DNA of 64,000 nucleotides from Fulvia fulva (Eukaryota; Ascomycota; Dothideomycetes; Mycosphaerellales; Mycosphaerellaceae): contig NC_063018.1 of NCBI RefSeq assembly GCF_020509005.1, positions 1,860,001-1,924,000 of the forward strand, written 5' to 3'. The notes under the pieces are model-generated. The model ran no database searches. It was not told where the DNA came from and worked only from the letters and a program-made list of their open reading frames with translations. The position numbers and the translations under genes were made by a program. How positions within the stretch are numbered: position 1 is the first letter of the stretch; the number at the start of each line of letters is the position of its first letter. This document shows, in pieces, positions 47,513 to 60,912 of this stretch.

Positions 47513-49076
47513 CTATTAATATCGATAAGTCCGAGTTCTACTAGGAACGTATAAAATATCTAGGCCTTATTATTATACCCTAGGGTATCGAGATAGACCC
47601 GGAGAAATTGGAATGTATATAGATCTAGGAAGCACTAACTAATCTTAAGGATGTCTAAGCGTTCCTAGGATTCGCGAACTTCTACCGTAGGTTTATCGAG
47701 GCCTTCTCTAGTATTATATCCCTATTAACTAACCTAACAAAGTTAGATAGGCCTAGTAATCATAAGAACCGTAGAATTAACTAGACTAATTATTGCTAGA
47801 GGGCATTCGAGGCGTTAAAAGTAGCGTCTAGTAAGGCGGGTATACTAGTATACTATATACCGGGTAGGTAGACCGTCGTCGAGACTAACTCCTTAGACTT
47901 TATTAATATAGGTGTACTCTTATAATACGACGAGTAGGGAGTGTTATATCCTATAGCTTTCTATTCGAAGAAGCTAAGCCCCTAGGAGTATAATTACGAG
48001 ATCTACGATAAGGAACTCCTCGCGATTATTAAAGTATTCGAAGAGTAGCGCCCGGAGCTTACTTACGAAGTAGACGAGGACGGTGATCTAGTCAAAGTGT
48101 TTATAGACTATAAGAACCTCGAATGTTTTATAACTACGAAGTAGCTAAATCGCCGATAAGCGCGATAGGTAGAATTTCTATTATAGTACAACTTCTAGAT
48201 TATATACCGCCTAGGTATATAAGGAACGAAGCTAGATAGCCTAACGAGACGTAGCTAGGACCTTCCGTAGGGAGTGGACGATCCGAGAAATTAGTACTAG
48301 TATTAGACATTACTTCTACTAGAGCGATTCCTTAAGATCGACTCTATACGAGCTACTATTAAAGATACGCCCGAAGAAGAAGAGACAACTCCCCTCAATC
48401 CTAAAGCAATCGAGTTTATTCTAGAACTAGAACAGGTACTATAAACATAGCTAGCACTAGCTTAGGAAGTATAGACTATAACTGAAGCCGAAGTCGAAGC
48501 TAAACTCGAGTACTATATAACGACTACTTACGCCCTAGACTAAGAACTTAAGGCGGTAATTAAGATACTACGGAAAGATAGTACTATCCCTCTACTCTTA
48601 TAGAAGGCGAAGATATACCCTACGTACTATAAGGTAGATAGTAACATATTATATATACGAAACTAGTACGATAGTTAGAGCCTATAGGTACCCGATAACT
48701 AGGCCCTATAGACTCGGCTTATTAGAATAAATTATAACGCTCTAGTAGTAGGATATCTAGGACGAGCTCGAACCTATAAACTCGTAGTACGAGAATTCTA
48801 TTAGCCTAGCTTAGTAAGATTAGTACGTAGATTTACCGCGAATTGCCGTATATACCGTATAACAAAATTGTAAGGGAGCCGTTCTTAATATAGGGCAAAT
48901 AATGAAGTTGTTAGATAGGCTATCTAAGAGGAGCACGAGGTATAGAAAGCTAATATATAAGCCGAGGTATACGGGCCGGCCCGTACCGTGTCACGTGCCT
49001 GACTACTATTTACTAGACGTCCGCCTAGGCCCGTAATAGAGATCTCTATACTCCTAGCCACCTAGATTATTATAGA
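47513..49076 (+). mobile_element. Gypsy fragment: RT end, RNase H and integrase N-terminus, RIP-degraded
   Basis: Nearly identical to 14535-15860 and continuous where that copy is interrupted by Copia, which verifies the Copia insertion site. It begins at ctattaatatcgata, the sequence at which the inverted Gypsy copy stops (54091-54105). An insertion of about 168 bp lies at 48870-49037. It ends at the 3' tail of the L1 LINE. Confidence 0.85.
48870..49037. repeat. Small insertion in Gypsy integrase, possible solo LTR
   Basis: Absent from the otherwise matching Gypsy copy at 15830-15845. It starts tgtaaggg and ends cccgtaata, so TG...CA ends are possible before RIP. The duplication is not clear (aaat against agat). 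It keeps more CpA/TpG than its surroundings, for example gtcacgtgcctgac. Confidence 0.4.
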
Positions 49077-52000
49077 TAGATAGATTTATTATTCCCCTAT
49101 TCTAGGACCCTATCCGGTCTATATAGGTATATATCTATTATTATATATAAAGGGAACCCCGAATAGGTAAAAACCCTTCCCGCCCCTAACTACTCCTTAT
49201 CTAGATTAGCTTTCCCTCTAAACGTACGTAGTCTATATTACTACCCCGTTAGCCCCCGCTCCTAGCTAGTCTCGTCGCGCTACGCCGTATCCTCTCTTCC
49301 TATACTACTCCTACTAGGCGGTACTATTGTAGCTAGCCCTTCTCTAGTATCTAGTTCGTAATACACCGTAGGTCCTTAACGTTATTAAGAAGTGCCCTAA
49401 TCGTCCGGTTCCTCGCCTTTACTATCTACTCCCCCCTTCCTAGTACCTACCTCGGATAGACGAGGAGTACGTACCGTACGTTCTAGGAGCGATAGCCGTA
49501 GGGGTAGCTAGTATTCGTATATCCTAGAACCTTCCTCTATAATAGGTACTCCTAGAGGCCGATGTGTTCGCTTCGTAGTTAGATTACTATACTACTCTAT
49601 ACCCTCGTAAGGCGGTAGTAGATAAGCTTCGGGGGGTACTTAACCGCGGATTTTATAGCTAACTATTCCTTAGGTTGTCCCGCTAGCTAAGGGCGTCTAC
49701 TATACCCTATAACCTAGTTGTTCTACCTCTCTTTCTATAGTTGCTCTATAAACGACTTCTTACCTTCCTATCGTATTACTAGCTATTCGTCTCTTACCCG
49801 GTAGTTCGGCTCGTTTCCGGGTCGAATACCCTTATACCCTAGTACTAACTCGCGGGCCCTTACGACTATACTAGCGATAACATTCTATACTAGGTACTAT
49901 GCCGACTTGCCTAAGTAGGAGGTCCGTAGTCCCTAGATATATAGGTCGATTAGCGGTATAGCGGTCTCGTACTTAAGTATCCTTATTAGTATCGACTTAT
50001 ATACCCCGGTGACCTTCCTTAGGCATTAATTTTAGATCTTCGCTAGCGGCGCGACGAGTCCCTTCGATAGGTAGGCCCTCTTGCCTAAGGACTATACTTA
50101 GCTACTATAGGTAAGGACTGGCCGTATAATAGCCGTATATAGGAGTCGTAACTACCGGAAGTCCGCCCCCTATATAGACGTAGTAAGCCTCTAGTATAAT
50201 ACTATATTCTATTTAGCTTTCCGTAATATTACCTATACGTACTTCCTCTACCGTAGCGCCGGGTCTACCTATAGTCCGAGGATCCTAAGGTAATCTACCG
50301 GGTTAGTCGTATACCCCTATATCTAGAAAGAAGCTTATATATTATAGAACCGTAGCCGGCGCGTAAAGTGTATCAGATTGTACTTTTCTAGGGCAAACCG
50401 AGCCCCGTGCCTCCTAGCCTAGTCCTCGTAGATCTTGTGCTTTTCTTCTAGTAGCCTATAGTTCTCCTTAGTCGAGGAAGACTACGCTAGGATGTTCGTG
50501 TCGTCTACGAAGCCGCTCGTAGCGGTGTTCTAGGATTCTAGGGCTAGGAGTAGCGTCGCTATAAAGAAGAGGAACAGAATAGGTACTAGCGTTAAGCCTT
50601 ACGGGATTCTAGTATAGACTACTTAAAATAGGCTTCTATACTAGCCGACTAGGATCGACGTGCTACGGTTTTAGAGGTAGGACCGTACGAAGTTAATAAG
50701 CTACTTAGGGAGTCCTTTCGACCTTAGGATATAGAGTAGCCGCGGGTATAACACGTAGTCGAAGGCTCCCGATATGTCTAGACTAAGTAAGGATACTACC
50801 TTACACCTATTCTTATACTAGATATCCTTTACCTAAGAGGTGATAAGTTCTATCGCGGATAGCGTCGATTGCTATAGGCGCGTACCTATCTAGGTGTCCG
50901 GGAGTAGGGAGTATTCCTCTACCGCCTCGCAGAGTCTCGTTATAATTATCTTCTTAAGCGCCTTCCTAAGAGTATTAAGGAGCGTAATTAGGCGGTACGA
51001 CTTTACCTACGTATAGTCTTCCTTTTACGGCTTACGTAGGACTACTATCGTCGATTGTTTAAATGCTATCGGGTAGTATCCGGTCTATAGGTAGGCGTTA
51101 AAGATCGCTATAACTACTAGGGCTAGTTGATCTCTACACTTCTTTAGTAGCTCGTTTAGGATCCTATCCGGCCCCGGGGCTTTCTTCGCCGGCAACTTCC
51201 TAAGTATAGCGGCAACTTCTCCCTCGGACACCTCCTATTAGACCGCGATACTAGGGGCTAGGGGAGTAGAGCTGTTTATATCGCTTAGATTAGTATCGAC
51301 TAGGGGCGGGAAGAACTTACTAGCTAGTAGACGCGCCTTAGCCTCGGGGTCGCTAACCGGGCTACTAGGCGATTATAGCGCTAGGATAGAGAAGGAGGGG
51401 CCCTATATAGGGTCCTATCGGGCCTATTTTACTAGCTTCTATATCCTTGCTAGCTTGCCGGCGATTTCTTCTACTATAGCCCTCTAGCCGACTGCTTTCT
51501 CCCTCCGTATTATAGATTTCTTCTATTAGTATACCTCCCTATATACGTTCTAGGCCTCCTCGCTATAGCTACTCGTCTATACCCGGCGGGCTCTCCTTAC
51601 TTCTCTTACTACCGTAGTACACTCCGGCGTCTAGTATAGTTTAGACTATATCGTTAGTTAGATAAGCGGAACGTAAAGTAAGGTCGCTTTTCTTATTTCG
51701 TCTATTAACCCTTAGACTGCCTCGTCTATCTCGTCTTTACTATTGTATTACTACTACGCGATCTAGACTAGCCTCTTAGAGTTATCGAGGTACGCCTAGA
51801 TATTAGCCTAGTAGGCCTTTTCCTAGTTTAGCTTAGGGGTTCTCGCTAGTATACGTTATATCTATATCGTAATAGAGGTCCTAACTAGTATATAGTCTAA
51901 CGACGCCTCGAGTTTATATTCGATCCTATAGTAGGTTACCGTATAGTAGTAGCTATCTAAGATCTAGGAAAGGTCGATCGTGCCTTAGAGTCCCCCTCTC

Positions 52001-54090
52001 TTCTAGGTACCTAGGTCCTTCGGGGTATTAAGGGCAATTACGTTACTCGCTATCAAGTCGAGTACTTCGTCGGCTATAGGGTACGGCTATATAAGGCTTT
52101 TCTAGGCAGGGTAGTATATATTAAAGTCTCCTACTACGATATAGCACCCTTGTCTCTTAAGCGCACTGTCTAGGTGTCTATAGACTCCTAGGTCGCGGCT
52201 AGACCTCGAGGCTAGCGGTTATATATATAGGTTATATATCTAGGTACTACCTACGTAGAGGGAGGTAATATCGCCCCCGCCTTCTTCGTCTACGTAGTAC
52301 ACTACCTCCTAGTCGGATTCTAGTATGTCCTTACTAATATAGAAGTACGTACGGGGTCTACCGTCGCCTCGTAGGTATATCGTATAGCCTAGTAACTTAT
52401 AGGTCGTTAGTCTCTTATAGTACGGGTTAATCTATAGCTCCTAGATTACTAGGACGTAGTAGACGTACGGGTCCGCCTCGTATAGGAAATGGTTCTAGAC
52501 TATATCCTTACTATAGTTGACGTTATACTAGATAATACTAAGCGTGTCGAGGCTAGTTATCGGTATTAATAATCATTTCCTCTATAGCGTCCTATATCCT
52601 ACTACCTTATACGTCCTAGTCTACGCCTATCGGCTATATACTAAAGGGGAGCCGGGCCTAGTTAGATTCCCTCGCCGTAGCTAGTAGAGCACGTGGCCTC
52701 CCGTACGCCCTAGGTTACGTATCCTTTATATCGTTCTCGGCCCTAGGGCGCTTATACCCGACCGCCGCTAGCTAGTTCCGGTATAGGCTAGCCTTACGGT
52801 CGCCGTAGAATCTTAGGGCGACGGTTCTGTTTATAATTACCTTGTTTTTCGCTAGTTTCCGCTATAGGCATTCCGCGCTATACGATAGGTAGTGCCCCGG
52901 ACAGTTCGCGTACCGTCTCGTAGCCGATATATAGTCCCTAGATATATAGTCTCCTATATAGTTCGAGTAGGCCTACTTGTTTATATACATATAGGTTTGG
53001 TGTCTATACTATTAGCATTTAAAGTATTAGAGGACACGAAAGAGTAAGGAGTACTTTTCTACTATCTTGAGGCTATATTGCTAGACTAGGCCTTGTTCTA
53101 TCGCTAGATCCGCCGCTTTCGCGTCTTATAGCTATACTATTAGCGCCGAGGCCTTCTTGCCTTCTAGCCATTTCCTATAGAGCCAAGTCGCCTTCTGGAT
53201 TAGAGAGTTAAGAGTGACCGGGTTGTCCTCTTAGAGAGTACGTAGGTAACCTTAGTTAGTTAGGTCGAACTCCTTAGGCATATCGTAGACTAGGATCGTA
53301 AATTGCTTCGTTAAGACCTTTGCTAATACTATAACCTTAGATGCCTACTATAGCTATACCTCTAGGTACCTCCTAGTAGTAGTAGAGCTAGTATAGATCT
53401 ATAGAGTACTATTAGACTATTAGTTCACTACGACCACCCCTAGTTAGTTAATTCGTTAGGCGAGCTCCTTATTCGATAGCTTCGTAACTTCGGCCTAGTC
53501 TTCCTTTACTATAATACGGATCGTGACTATATCGTACGTTAGGCGGGGGCCTAGTATTAATACCGCGACCGATACCTAGCTATAGGGGTGTTAGTTCCGG
53601 GTGGCCTTACTAATCGCCTAGGACGTCGTCCTTATTTCTTATTACCCTCGGTAATACGACAGTATAAGCGCCGTACGTAGCTAAGTGATTATTACCTATA
53701 GAGACCGGTATAGGAGCTAATCGTTAGTTTCTATACTTTTTACGTCCTCTATAAGTTGCTACTAGTTGTCTTAGGGGAGCTTCGCCTATAGAGCCGTAGG
53801 CGCCGTTAGTACCGTAGCCTAGGCTACTATTACCTAGGAGTTGCCTAATGTAGCTAGGCACCTCCGCGGCGTTTAGAGCTAAAGAAATAGGGTGAAGAAA
53901 ACTTTAAGCTATCTAGATTAAATAAGGTAGAACTCCCTCAATTCTAGGGGTAGTGGCCCACTTTATATATCGTTAGAATAGCCTTAATAAGAGCTTTCGA
54001 ATGTTACGGTTAGTAATACACGTCTTTAGCTCGAGTATCTCGATTAGGCCTGCCGAAGTGTACTACTATACCTATATAGTAACCTAGTAC
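49077..54090 (-). mobile_element. Full-length L1 LINE, RIP-degraded (second copy)
   Basis: The 3' tail is at 49077. ORF2 lies at roughly 49890-52570 and ORF1 at roughly 52640-53930, with zinc-knuckle remnants near 52850-53040. It matches 28485-33404 with an offset of 20582 and no visible difference from about 29992 to 32125. Beyond 54004 the two copies no longer match; the extra 86 bp to 54090 may be the true 5' end of this copy. The sequence ctattaatatcgata then starts inverted Gypsy. Confidence 0.85.
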
Positions 54091-57000
54091 TATCGATATT
54101 AATAGTAAGCTCGGTATCTTATAGCTTAATTAATACCTTTTATACGTGTTCGACGTGTTCCTCTAGAGTGCCGCTAAAGATAAGGACGTTATCTAGATAT
54201 ACTAATACAAAGTTATCTAGATGTTCCTATAGAATCTTATTAATATATAACTAAAAGGTTACGAGTCCGTTATAGAGGCCGAACGGTAATATAAGGCATT
54301 CGTATATACCGTAACGTATTACGAAAGCTATTAGCTACTCGTACCCTTTCGCGATACGTAACTTATTAAAGGCTACTATAATATCTAGTTTCGTAAAGTA
54401 CTTCTTTCCGTATATACGGTTAAGCGTTTCCTATATTAATAGAATAGGATAGCGATTCTTAATAGTAATAGCGTTTAGCCTACGGTAGTTAATATATACT
54501 CGTAGCCCTCCTCTAGGCTTTCTTACTACTAATACCAATGCCGGTAACTAGCTTGTTTTCTAACCGGGCTTACGTACCTTGCCTTCTAAAGTCTATTTAA
54601 GTAACTATTTCTTAACGGCTTTAGTCTCCTTCTCGGCTAGTCCGTATAGCTCTCGATATAGCGGTTCTTAAGGTCTACCGGGTTTAATATAAATCTCGTA
54701 GCCGATACCTAGTCGGTAAGGTAGGAGTCCCTCGTAGTCCTTTACTAAGAAAGTATCTATAATGTCGTAGTATATAGGCGGGAGCTTCTCTTTAGGATTG
54801 TAGTTAAACTGCTTATTTAAGAACTAATCTAGGTCATTAGCTACTATCGCGCTTAGTTTAAGGCTATTATCGTTATTATCGTTATCCTCGCGCCCCGTAG
54901 GCATAATATAGAAGTACTCGGCCCTAGGCCGGTACGCGTACATCTCCTATACGCGCTACGAGACTTCCTAGTAATCTACCTCTTTATCTACCTCTAGAGC
55001 GGACATATTTAGCTCCGTCCCTCCGGCTATAAATCCTACTAATTCGCTAGTAAAGGGCTTCAGTCTATATTTCGTTTACTAGGTTCTACCGATATAGTTT
55101 AGAGATTATACTATTATCGATGTCTTGTTATATAGATAGTAACCGAAGTAGTAGTTAGATCTAAACGCTACCTCGCTAGTTTCCTAGAAGATGTTCGAGT
55201 TATACGCGGAGAGCTACGGTAGTCTAAAGACGATATCGTATTCGAGGTCGGTAACGTAGTATAGTATTTACTCGTAATAACCGCCGATAACTACGTCTAT
55301 AAGGGCTATATATATATATATAATCTGACGCGCTATAGCCGATCTATCTCCTAGTATTAATCGTCTGTTCTTCGTTAAAGGGATTAAGGGGGTTATATAT
55401 TTACGTATAAATTTCTAATTAAGAAAGAGAGAGGTAGAGGCAGAATCTATAAGGCCGCGAGCCTTTTTATATTGTATTATTACGGGTAATACTATATAAG
55501 GGTGTATAGCTAGTTATTATTTATCTAGTATAAATACCGATATCTTAAGCTCCTTACTATAGTCCGTCTCTTATATTCTATATCTCTTAATCTTATACTC
55601 TTTCTATCTTAGAAAGTTCGGTTACTAACCGCTATCTACTACGCTTAGGTAGCGGTCGTGCCATTTCCCTATTACTATAGTTCGGTAGTAAGGGAGCTAA
55701 GGTTCGGGTTGTTTCGTAGGCGTAGAGGGCGGTAGTCGCCGTCGTAACTATATATCGGGCATTCGGGGTTCGTTAATATATACGAGCCTATACGGTAGCG
55801 GTAGTACTTACCCTACTTCTTAAGGTCCTCCCGCTACTTACGGTTTAATAAAGGTAGGGTCTATAAGTAAACCGGTAGGTCCTTCTTCTTCTTCGTACCT
55901 ACGTATTATAGTAGTCGCTAGACAATTATAGCGGTCGTACTAGTAGCTACGGCGCCTACGGTATTACTACCGCCCTATACGCCGTTATTGTTCGAATTAG
56001 GGTTACTACGTAGGCGCTCCTTCTATAGATATAGTCGGTCGGTCTCGTAGAAGCTCTTATCTAGTACCGTACATTTCTTCATAACATCCTATATATTATA
56101 TAAGCGTCTATCTACTTCCCTATTACCGAAAGTCTTAATAAAGTACTTACGGTTTAGGCGGTTACGAAATAGCATTAGCTTAGTCTCGTCGGTCTACTCT
56201 ATCTAAGTACGTAGCTTCGAGTAGCGAGCGTAGAAGGTAATAATAGTCTCGCCCTACTCCTACTTATAGGTAGCGATATTAACTATAGCCTTAGTTCCTT
56301 CGTTACGAGTACCGTACTAGCGCGTTATCTAATCTAGTAGTTCTTTACTAGTCTTAAACTCGTTAAATGATTGTTATCTAGGCATAGGGATCCTCGGCTT
56401 AATACTTCTCTAAGGGTCACCCTAAATCTATCTATATATAAAACGTAGGCCGTCTACCTCGGAGCGGGAAGTAGTTATAGTTAGCTTAAGAAGTACGCTA
56501 CTATACTAACTATCGAAGTTAGGGTCGTTATCGTTCTTAAAGTACTTCGGGTTAGGCACGCCCTTACTAACCTCGATACCGCGTATTAGAGTACGGTTAA
56601 TAGTAAATAGGCGTTCTAAAAGTTCGGTTAGGGGAGTCTATATACGGGTATTACGCGCTCGAGAGTCGCGACCGTTATTGTTACTAGGTCGTAGACGGTT
56701 TCTATTACGTCCTCGGTTATTATTACTATTACCGTTATTATTGTCACTACCGCCTCCGCCGCTACCGCCTCTACTAGTAGCTTTACGATACTTACGTATT
56801 AGCTACTCGAGTGAAGTCTCGCGCGGAGGTGAATAGGAGGGTCGGTAACTAGAGCGGCCTCTATTCTATATAGTGTCTTTAGTAGCTTAGAGTCGAGTCT
56901 TCAGATCGTTAACCTCCTTCTATAGAGCCTAGTTCTTAGCTTTGGCATCCTTTACCTTCTTCTTCTCCTCTTACAACTTTGCTAGGTTATAATCCTTCTT

Positions 57001-57990
57001 ACTCTTTAGGTCTACGGCTATCTTCTATATTATAGCCTCCTCGCTTCGTAGTATCTTATAGATACGGTTATACTCGGTATATAGCGTAGTATACTAGGTG
57101 TTCTAGAGGTTATTAGCTCGCTCTATTATATCGAGTTGTCTACCTTTAGTGATCGCTTTTTTTACTACCTATAGTACGAAGTCGTAGGTAGTCTTTGGGT
57201 ACTAGGATACGAGGGTCGTAAGTTTGTCTAGTATAACATTCTAGTATTCGGATACGAGAATATGCTCTACCTCGTCGAGTAATAGGTACACCTCGTCTAG
57301 GTTACCGCCTAGGTTCTCTTCGAGCTTGAACTCGAACAGTTCTATAAAGTTAATCTTACTACCTTCTTCTCGCTCGAAGGCTTTCTAGTAAGCTTTATTA
57401 ATTTCCTATTATAGCGCGACACCGGTGTCTACTATAACCCGCCGGTTATCGTCCTATATCTAACTCCGAGGAAAAGAGGAGAGGTCGGGGAAAAGAGATA
57501 TACGCTACTTACCTTTGCCCTTAGGCTTTAGTAGCGGTAGTATACCGCCGTTTATCTATAAAGTTATATTATCTAGGTTTAGGGAAGGCGTAATAATGCC
57601 TGTTTCCTAACTGTCTACGAGCGCGCGACTACCTACTCATAATGTCGCCGCGTTACGTTCTCTAGGTATTTACGCGCTATACGCCTTACTGTATTCTATA
57701 TTCTAATACAACTCTACGCGTTCTTTGAGTTCTATAGTTCTATCTATTCCTATTATTACGCGTCCCTTACCTAGATCCGCGATCTAGGTAGGGTAGTAGA
57801 ATAAACTATAAGGGCGCGCGTACTATAGGGTCCAAATAAGAGAGTTATTATTCTCCGAAGCTACGAAAGAGGAGCGCGAGGCGCGGCGAAGTTATAAAGT
57901 AAAGCTAAGCCGCGCTAACCCGATACGGAAGGTCCGCGGTTCACCCGGGCTAACGTAGCTATAGTAAGGGGTCGCGGACTGCCCGTAATA
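54091..57990 (-). mobile_element. Gypsy 5' half (5' LTR, gag, protease, RT), inverted, RIP-degraded
   Basis: The LTR start is at 57990 (TGTTACGGG after undoing RIP). The LTR extends to roughly 57650; its inner end is unclear. Gag runs to about 55900 with the zinc-knuckle remnant near 55800-55830, followed by protease and RT; the RT active site near 54190-54220 reads YLDN. The copy equals 813-3925 inverted. It sits inside Copia (right flank 57991 on). Confidence 0.87.
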
Positions 57991-59924
57991 CTATAGAAGC
58001 TATTATATATAAGCAAGAGATCCTAATTCTAAAATCCTATAAGGATGCTATAAATGATAAGAAATAGGGACATCTTTAGAAGGAAGCAATCTAAAAGGAA
58101 CTAGATACTCTATAGAGTAATAACACCTAGAAAAATTCTGTTCTACTAAAAGGAGCAAATCTAGTTATATTAAGATAGGTCATTAATATTAAGAGAAGCA
58201 TTAGTAGAGCTATTAAAAAGTTCAAGGCTAGACTAGTAATAAGGGGCTTCTTATAGAAGTTTAGTATTGACTTTATAGAGACATTTATACCTATAGTAAG
58301 ATAGGACACCCTTAGGGTGTTTATAGCTATTATATATAAGAAGGATCTTCATCTTTACTAAGTAGATATAAACAATATATTTATAGAAAGTACTCTCTAT
58401 AAAGACATCTTTATGTTACTACTACTAGGAGTTAAGCTTCTACTAAACATAGTGTTCAAAATCCTTAAAACCTTATATAGACTTAGGTAAGTAGCTAGAG
58501 ATTGTAATCAATTCTATATATTGAAGCTTAGAGAGATTGGATTTATATAGTTAGAAGTGGATCTATATATACTTATCTATAAGAAGAGGGAGATCAAAAT
58601 CCTTATATATATAGATAACATTCTAATTACTATACTAAAGTTAATAGATGTTCTCTAGTTTAAAAGAGAACTTGGCAAGATCTTCAAGATCAAAGATCTA
58701 GGTAAACCTAAAAAGATCCTTAGTATAAGAGTTATAAGAGATAGGAAGAGAGGAATCCTAAAACTTGACTAAGAACACTTTGTTAAGGACAGCCTAGCTA
58801 AGATAGGAATGAACTATAAGAAGGCAGCACCTATATACTTACCTATAGACAGCTATAAGGCCCTTAAACCTTTAAGCTATATAGATAAGAGGTATAACAA
58901 GGCAGAGTACTAGAGTATTAATAGTAATTAGATATAGCTAGTAACAATTACAAGGCTAGACATTGCTTTTGCCCTAGGAAGGATAAGCTCATTTGTGAGT
59001 GACCTATCCACCTACTACATAAAGGCTTTGAAGAAGATTACTAGGTACCTAAGATTATACCCTGATCTAGGACTTTAGTTCTCAAAGTCTAGAAAAGGAC
59101 ACCTTATTAGATACTGTGATTCTAATTATATAATAGATAAAGCAGACAGAGTCTTAATCCTTAGGTATGTCTTCTTCCTCTATAGGACACTAGTTTCTTA
59201 GATGAGCAAGAAGCAAAAGTCTGTAGCAACATCTATAATAGAGGCTAAATATATAGCTATAAATATATATACGAAGTAGTCCTAATTCCTAGCTTTACTA
59301 CTAAGAGAAATGGATTGTCTAGAGTTAGTAGGAGACTGTTTATATTAACTAAGAATCACTAGAAACCAGGAGACTATATCAAATTTGAGACTAGTCTAAT
59401 TAAGAGGTAACAATCAAGCTGCTCTTACCCTAGTAAAAGATATATATATTTATAACAAGTCGAAGTACATTAACATTGCCTATAACGCTATTAGGAAACT
59501 TTAGTAGAGGAGGCTTATTGCTATTAAGTACACCCTAACCTCTAAGATAGTTATAGACGGGTTTATAAAACCAAAGACTAGTCTATACTTCTAGAGGTTT
59601 ATAAGCTAGCTTAACCTATTATAAAAAGGTCTAAGTACTATTAATAGGAAGTGAGTAGACTATAGCCTCCTATACGAGATAAGTAGGAGTGTTAAGATAT
59701 AGCATCTTAAAGGGAGTCAATAATTAGGAAGTGATCTAGTAGCCTAAGGTATCTATAATAACTTAGCTTATAGGGAGATACCTTCTCTCCCCTTTAGCTT
59801 AGATAGACATCTAACACAATTAACACATTAGTTCCTAATATATTGCTATATACTCGTACTATTAGTTAGTTAAAGATTGATCTCTTACTCTACTCCGCTA
59901 CTATTAATCCGTAGCTATTCAATA
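57991..59924 (+). mobile_element. Copia element, 3' half (RT, RNase H and 3' LTR), RIP-degraded
   Basis: Matches the inverse of 6572-8230, so Gypsy was inserted into this Copia near ctatagaag. RT shows YIDN near 58600. RNase H is readable near 59100-59290 (SKKQKSVAT, then EAKYIAI). The 235-bp LTR is 59690-59924. The following taccg fits the target in the LINE fragment, but the left duplication is not in the window. Confidence 0.88.
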
Positions 59925-60525
59925 TACCGTTAGACTATTAGTTTACTACGACTACCCCTAGTTAATTAATTCGCTAGGCGAGCTCCTTGTTCGATAGCTT
60001 CGTAACTTCGGCCTAGTCTTCCTATACTACAATACGGATCGTAACTATATTATATATTAGGCGGGGGCCTAGTATCGATACCGCGACCGATACCTAGCTA
60101 TAGAGGTATTAATTCCGGGTGGCCTTATTAATTATCTAAGACGTCGTCCTTATTTCTTATTACCCTTAGTAATATAATAGTACTAGCGCCGTACGTAGCT
60201 AAGTAATCATTACCTAGAGAGACCGGTATAGGAGCTAATCGTTAGTTTCTACACTTTTTACGTCCTCTATAAGTTACTACTAGTTATCTTAGGGGAGCTT
60301 CGCCTATAGAGCCGTAGGCGTCGGTAGTACCGTAGCCTACGTATCTTCTATTATGTTTTATAGTGCAGTAGAGCCTAGCGTAGTTAGGTACGTATACCTT
60401 ACGAGCATTTTAATACTTACGAGACTACGTTTAGCCTAGGCTACTATTACCTAGGAGTTACCTAATATAGCTAGGTACCTCCGCGGCGTTTAGAGCTAAA
60501 GAAATAGGGTGAAGAGAACTTCGAC
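59925..60525 (-). mobile_element. L1 LINE ORF1 fragment with a 92-bp insertion
   Basis: Matches 32745-33230 but is more diverged than the other copies. At 60340-60431 a 92-bp insert interrupts it, flanked by the 7-bp duplication tagccta (60333-60339 and 60432-60438). Homology ends near 60525, the outer edge of the repeat block. Confidence 0.8.
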
Positions 60526-60912
60526 TTATTTATATAGAACTATATACTTATAATTTAGAAAATATATCTTAATGTCGCTATCGTCGCGTATAGAGTAATT
60601 AGATATCGTAAGCTATTATAGTACAAAATAGGTATACGTCTACGTAGCGATAGCGCTTTTCGCGACTTACGCCCTTAGACCACCTGCGCTTTAGTAGCCT
60701 ATACTTGTTCCTATTGGGCAACGAAGCGAGCTTGCGTCAGGGGTTCTGATAGGCTGAGATTAGAATTGGGTGAACTGCATTCACTCACGCTTGCACACCC
60801 CACGCTCCAAGCAACAAAATTATTCATGAGCTCGCCAACTTTTGCCACTCTTTTGTCGTAGACACACCACCGACAACCACCAAGCTGTGTTTACCACCAA
60901 CACAACATCAAG
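60526..60912. other. Border of repeat block and 5' region of BTB gene
   Basis: From 60526 to about 60685 the sequence is AT-rich and CpA-poor without recognisable element. At about 60690 it changes abruptly to normal composition with many CpA/TpG. An inverted CCAAT (ATTGG) lies at about 60713, upstream of the ATG at 60913. This is probably the BTB promoter and leader, but no element is proven. Confidence 0.5.

Noticed and set aside
1..60690. Reassigned stop codons (TAG/TAA read as Gln or Trp)
   Set aside because: Unmutated genes in the same window (gag at 4528-5517, GCV2) use ordinary code, and the stops replace both Gln and Trp, as RIP predicts and a recoding would not.
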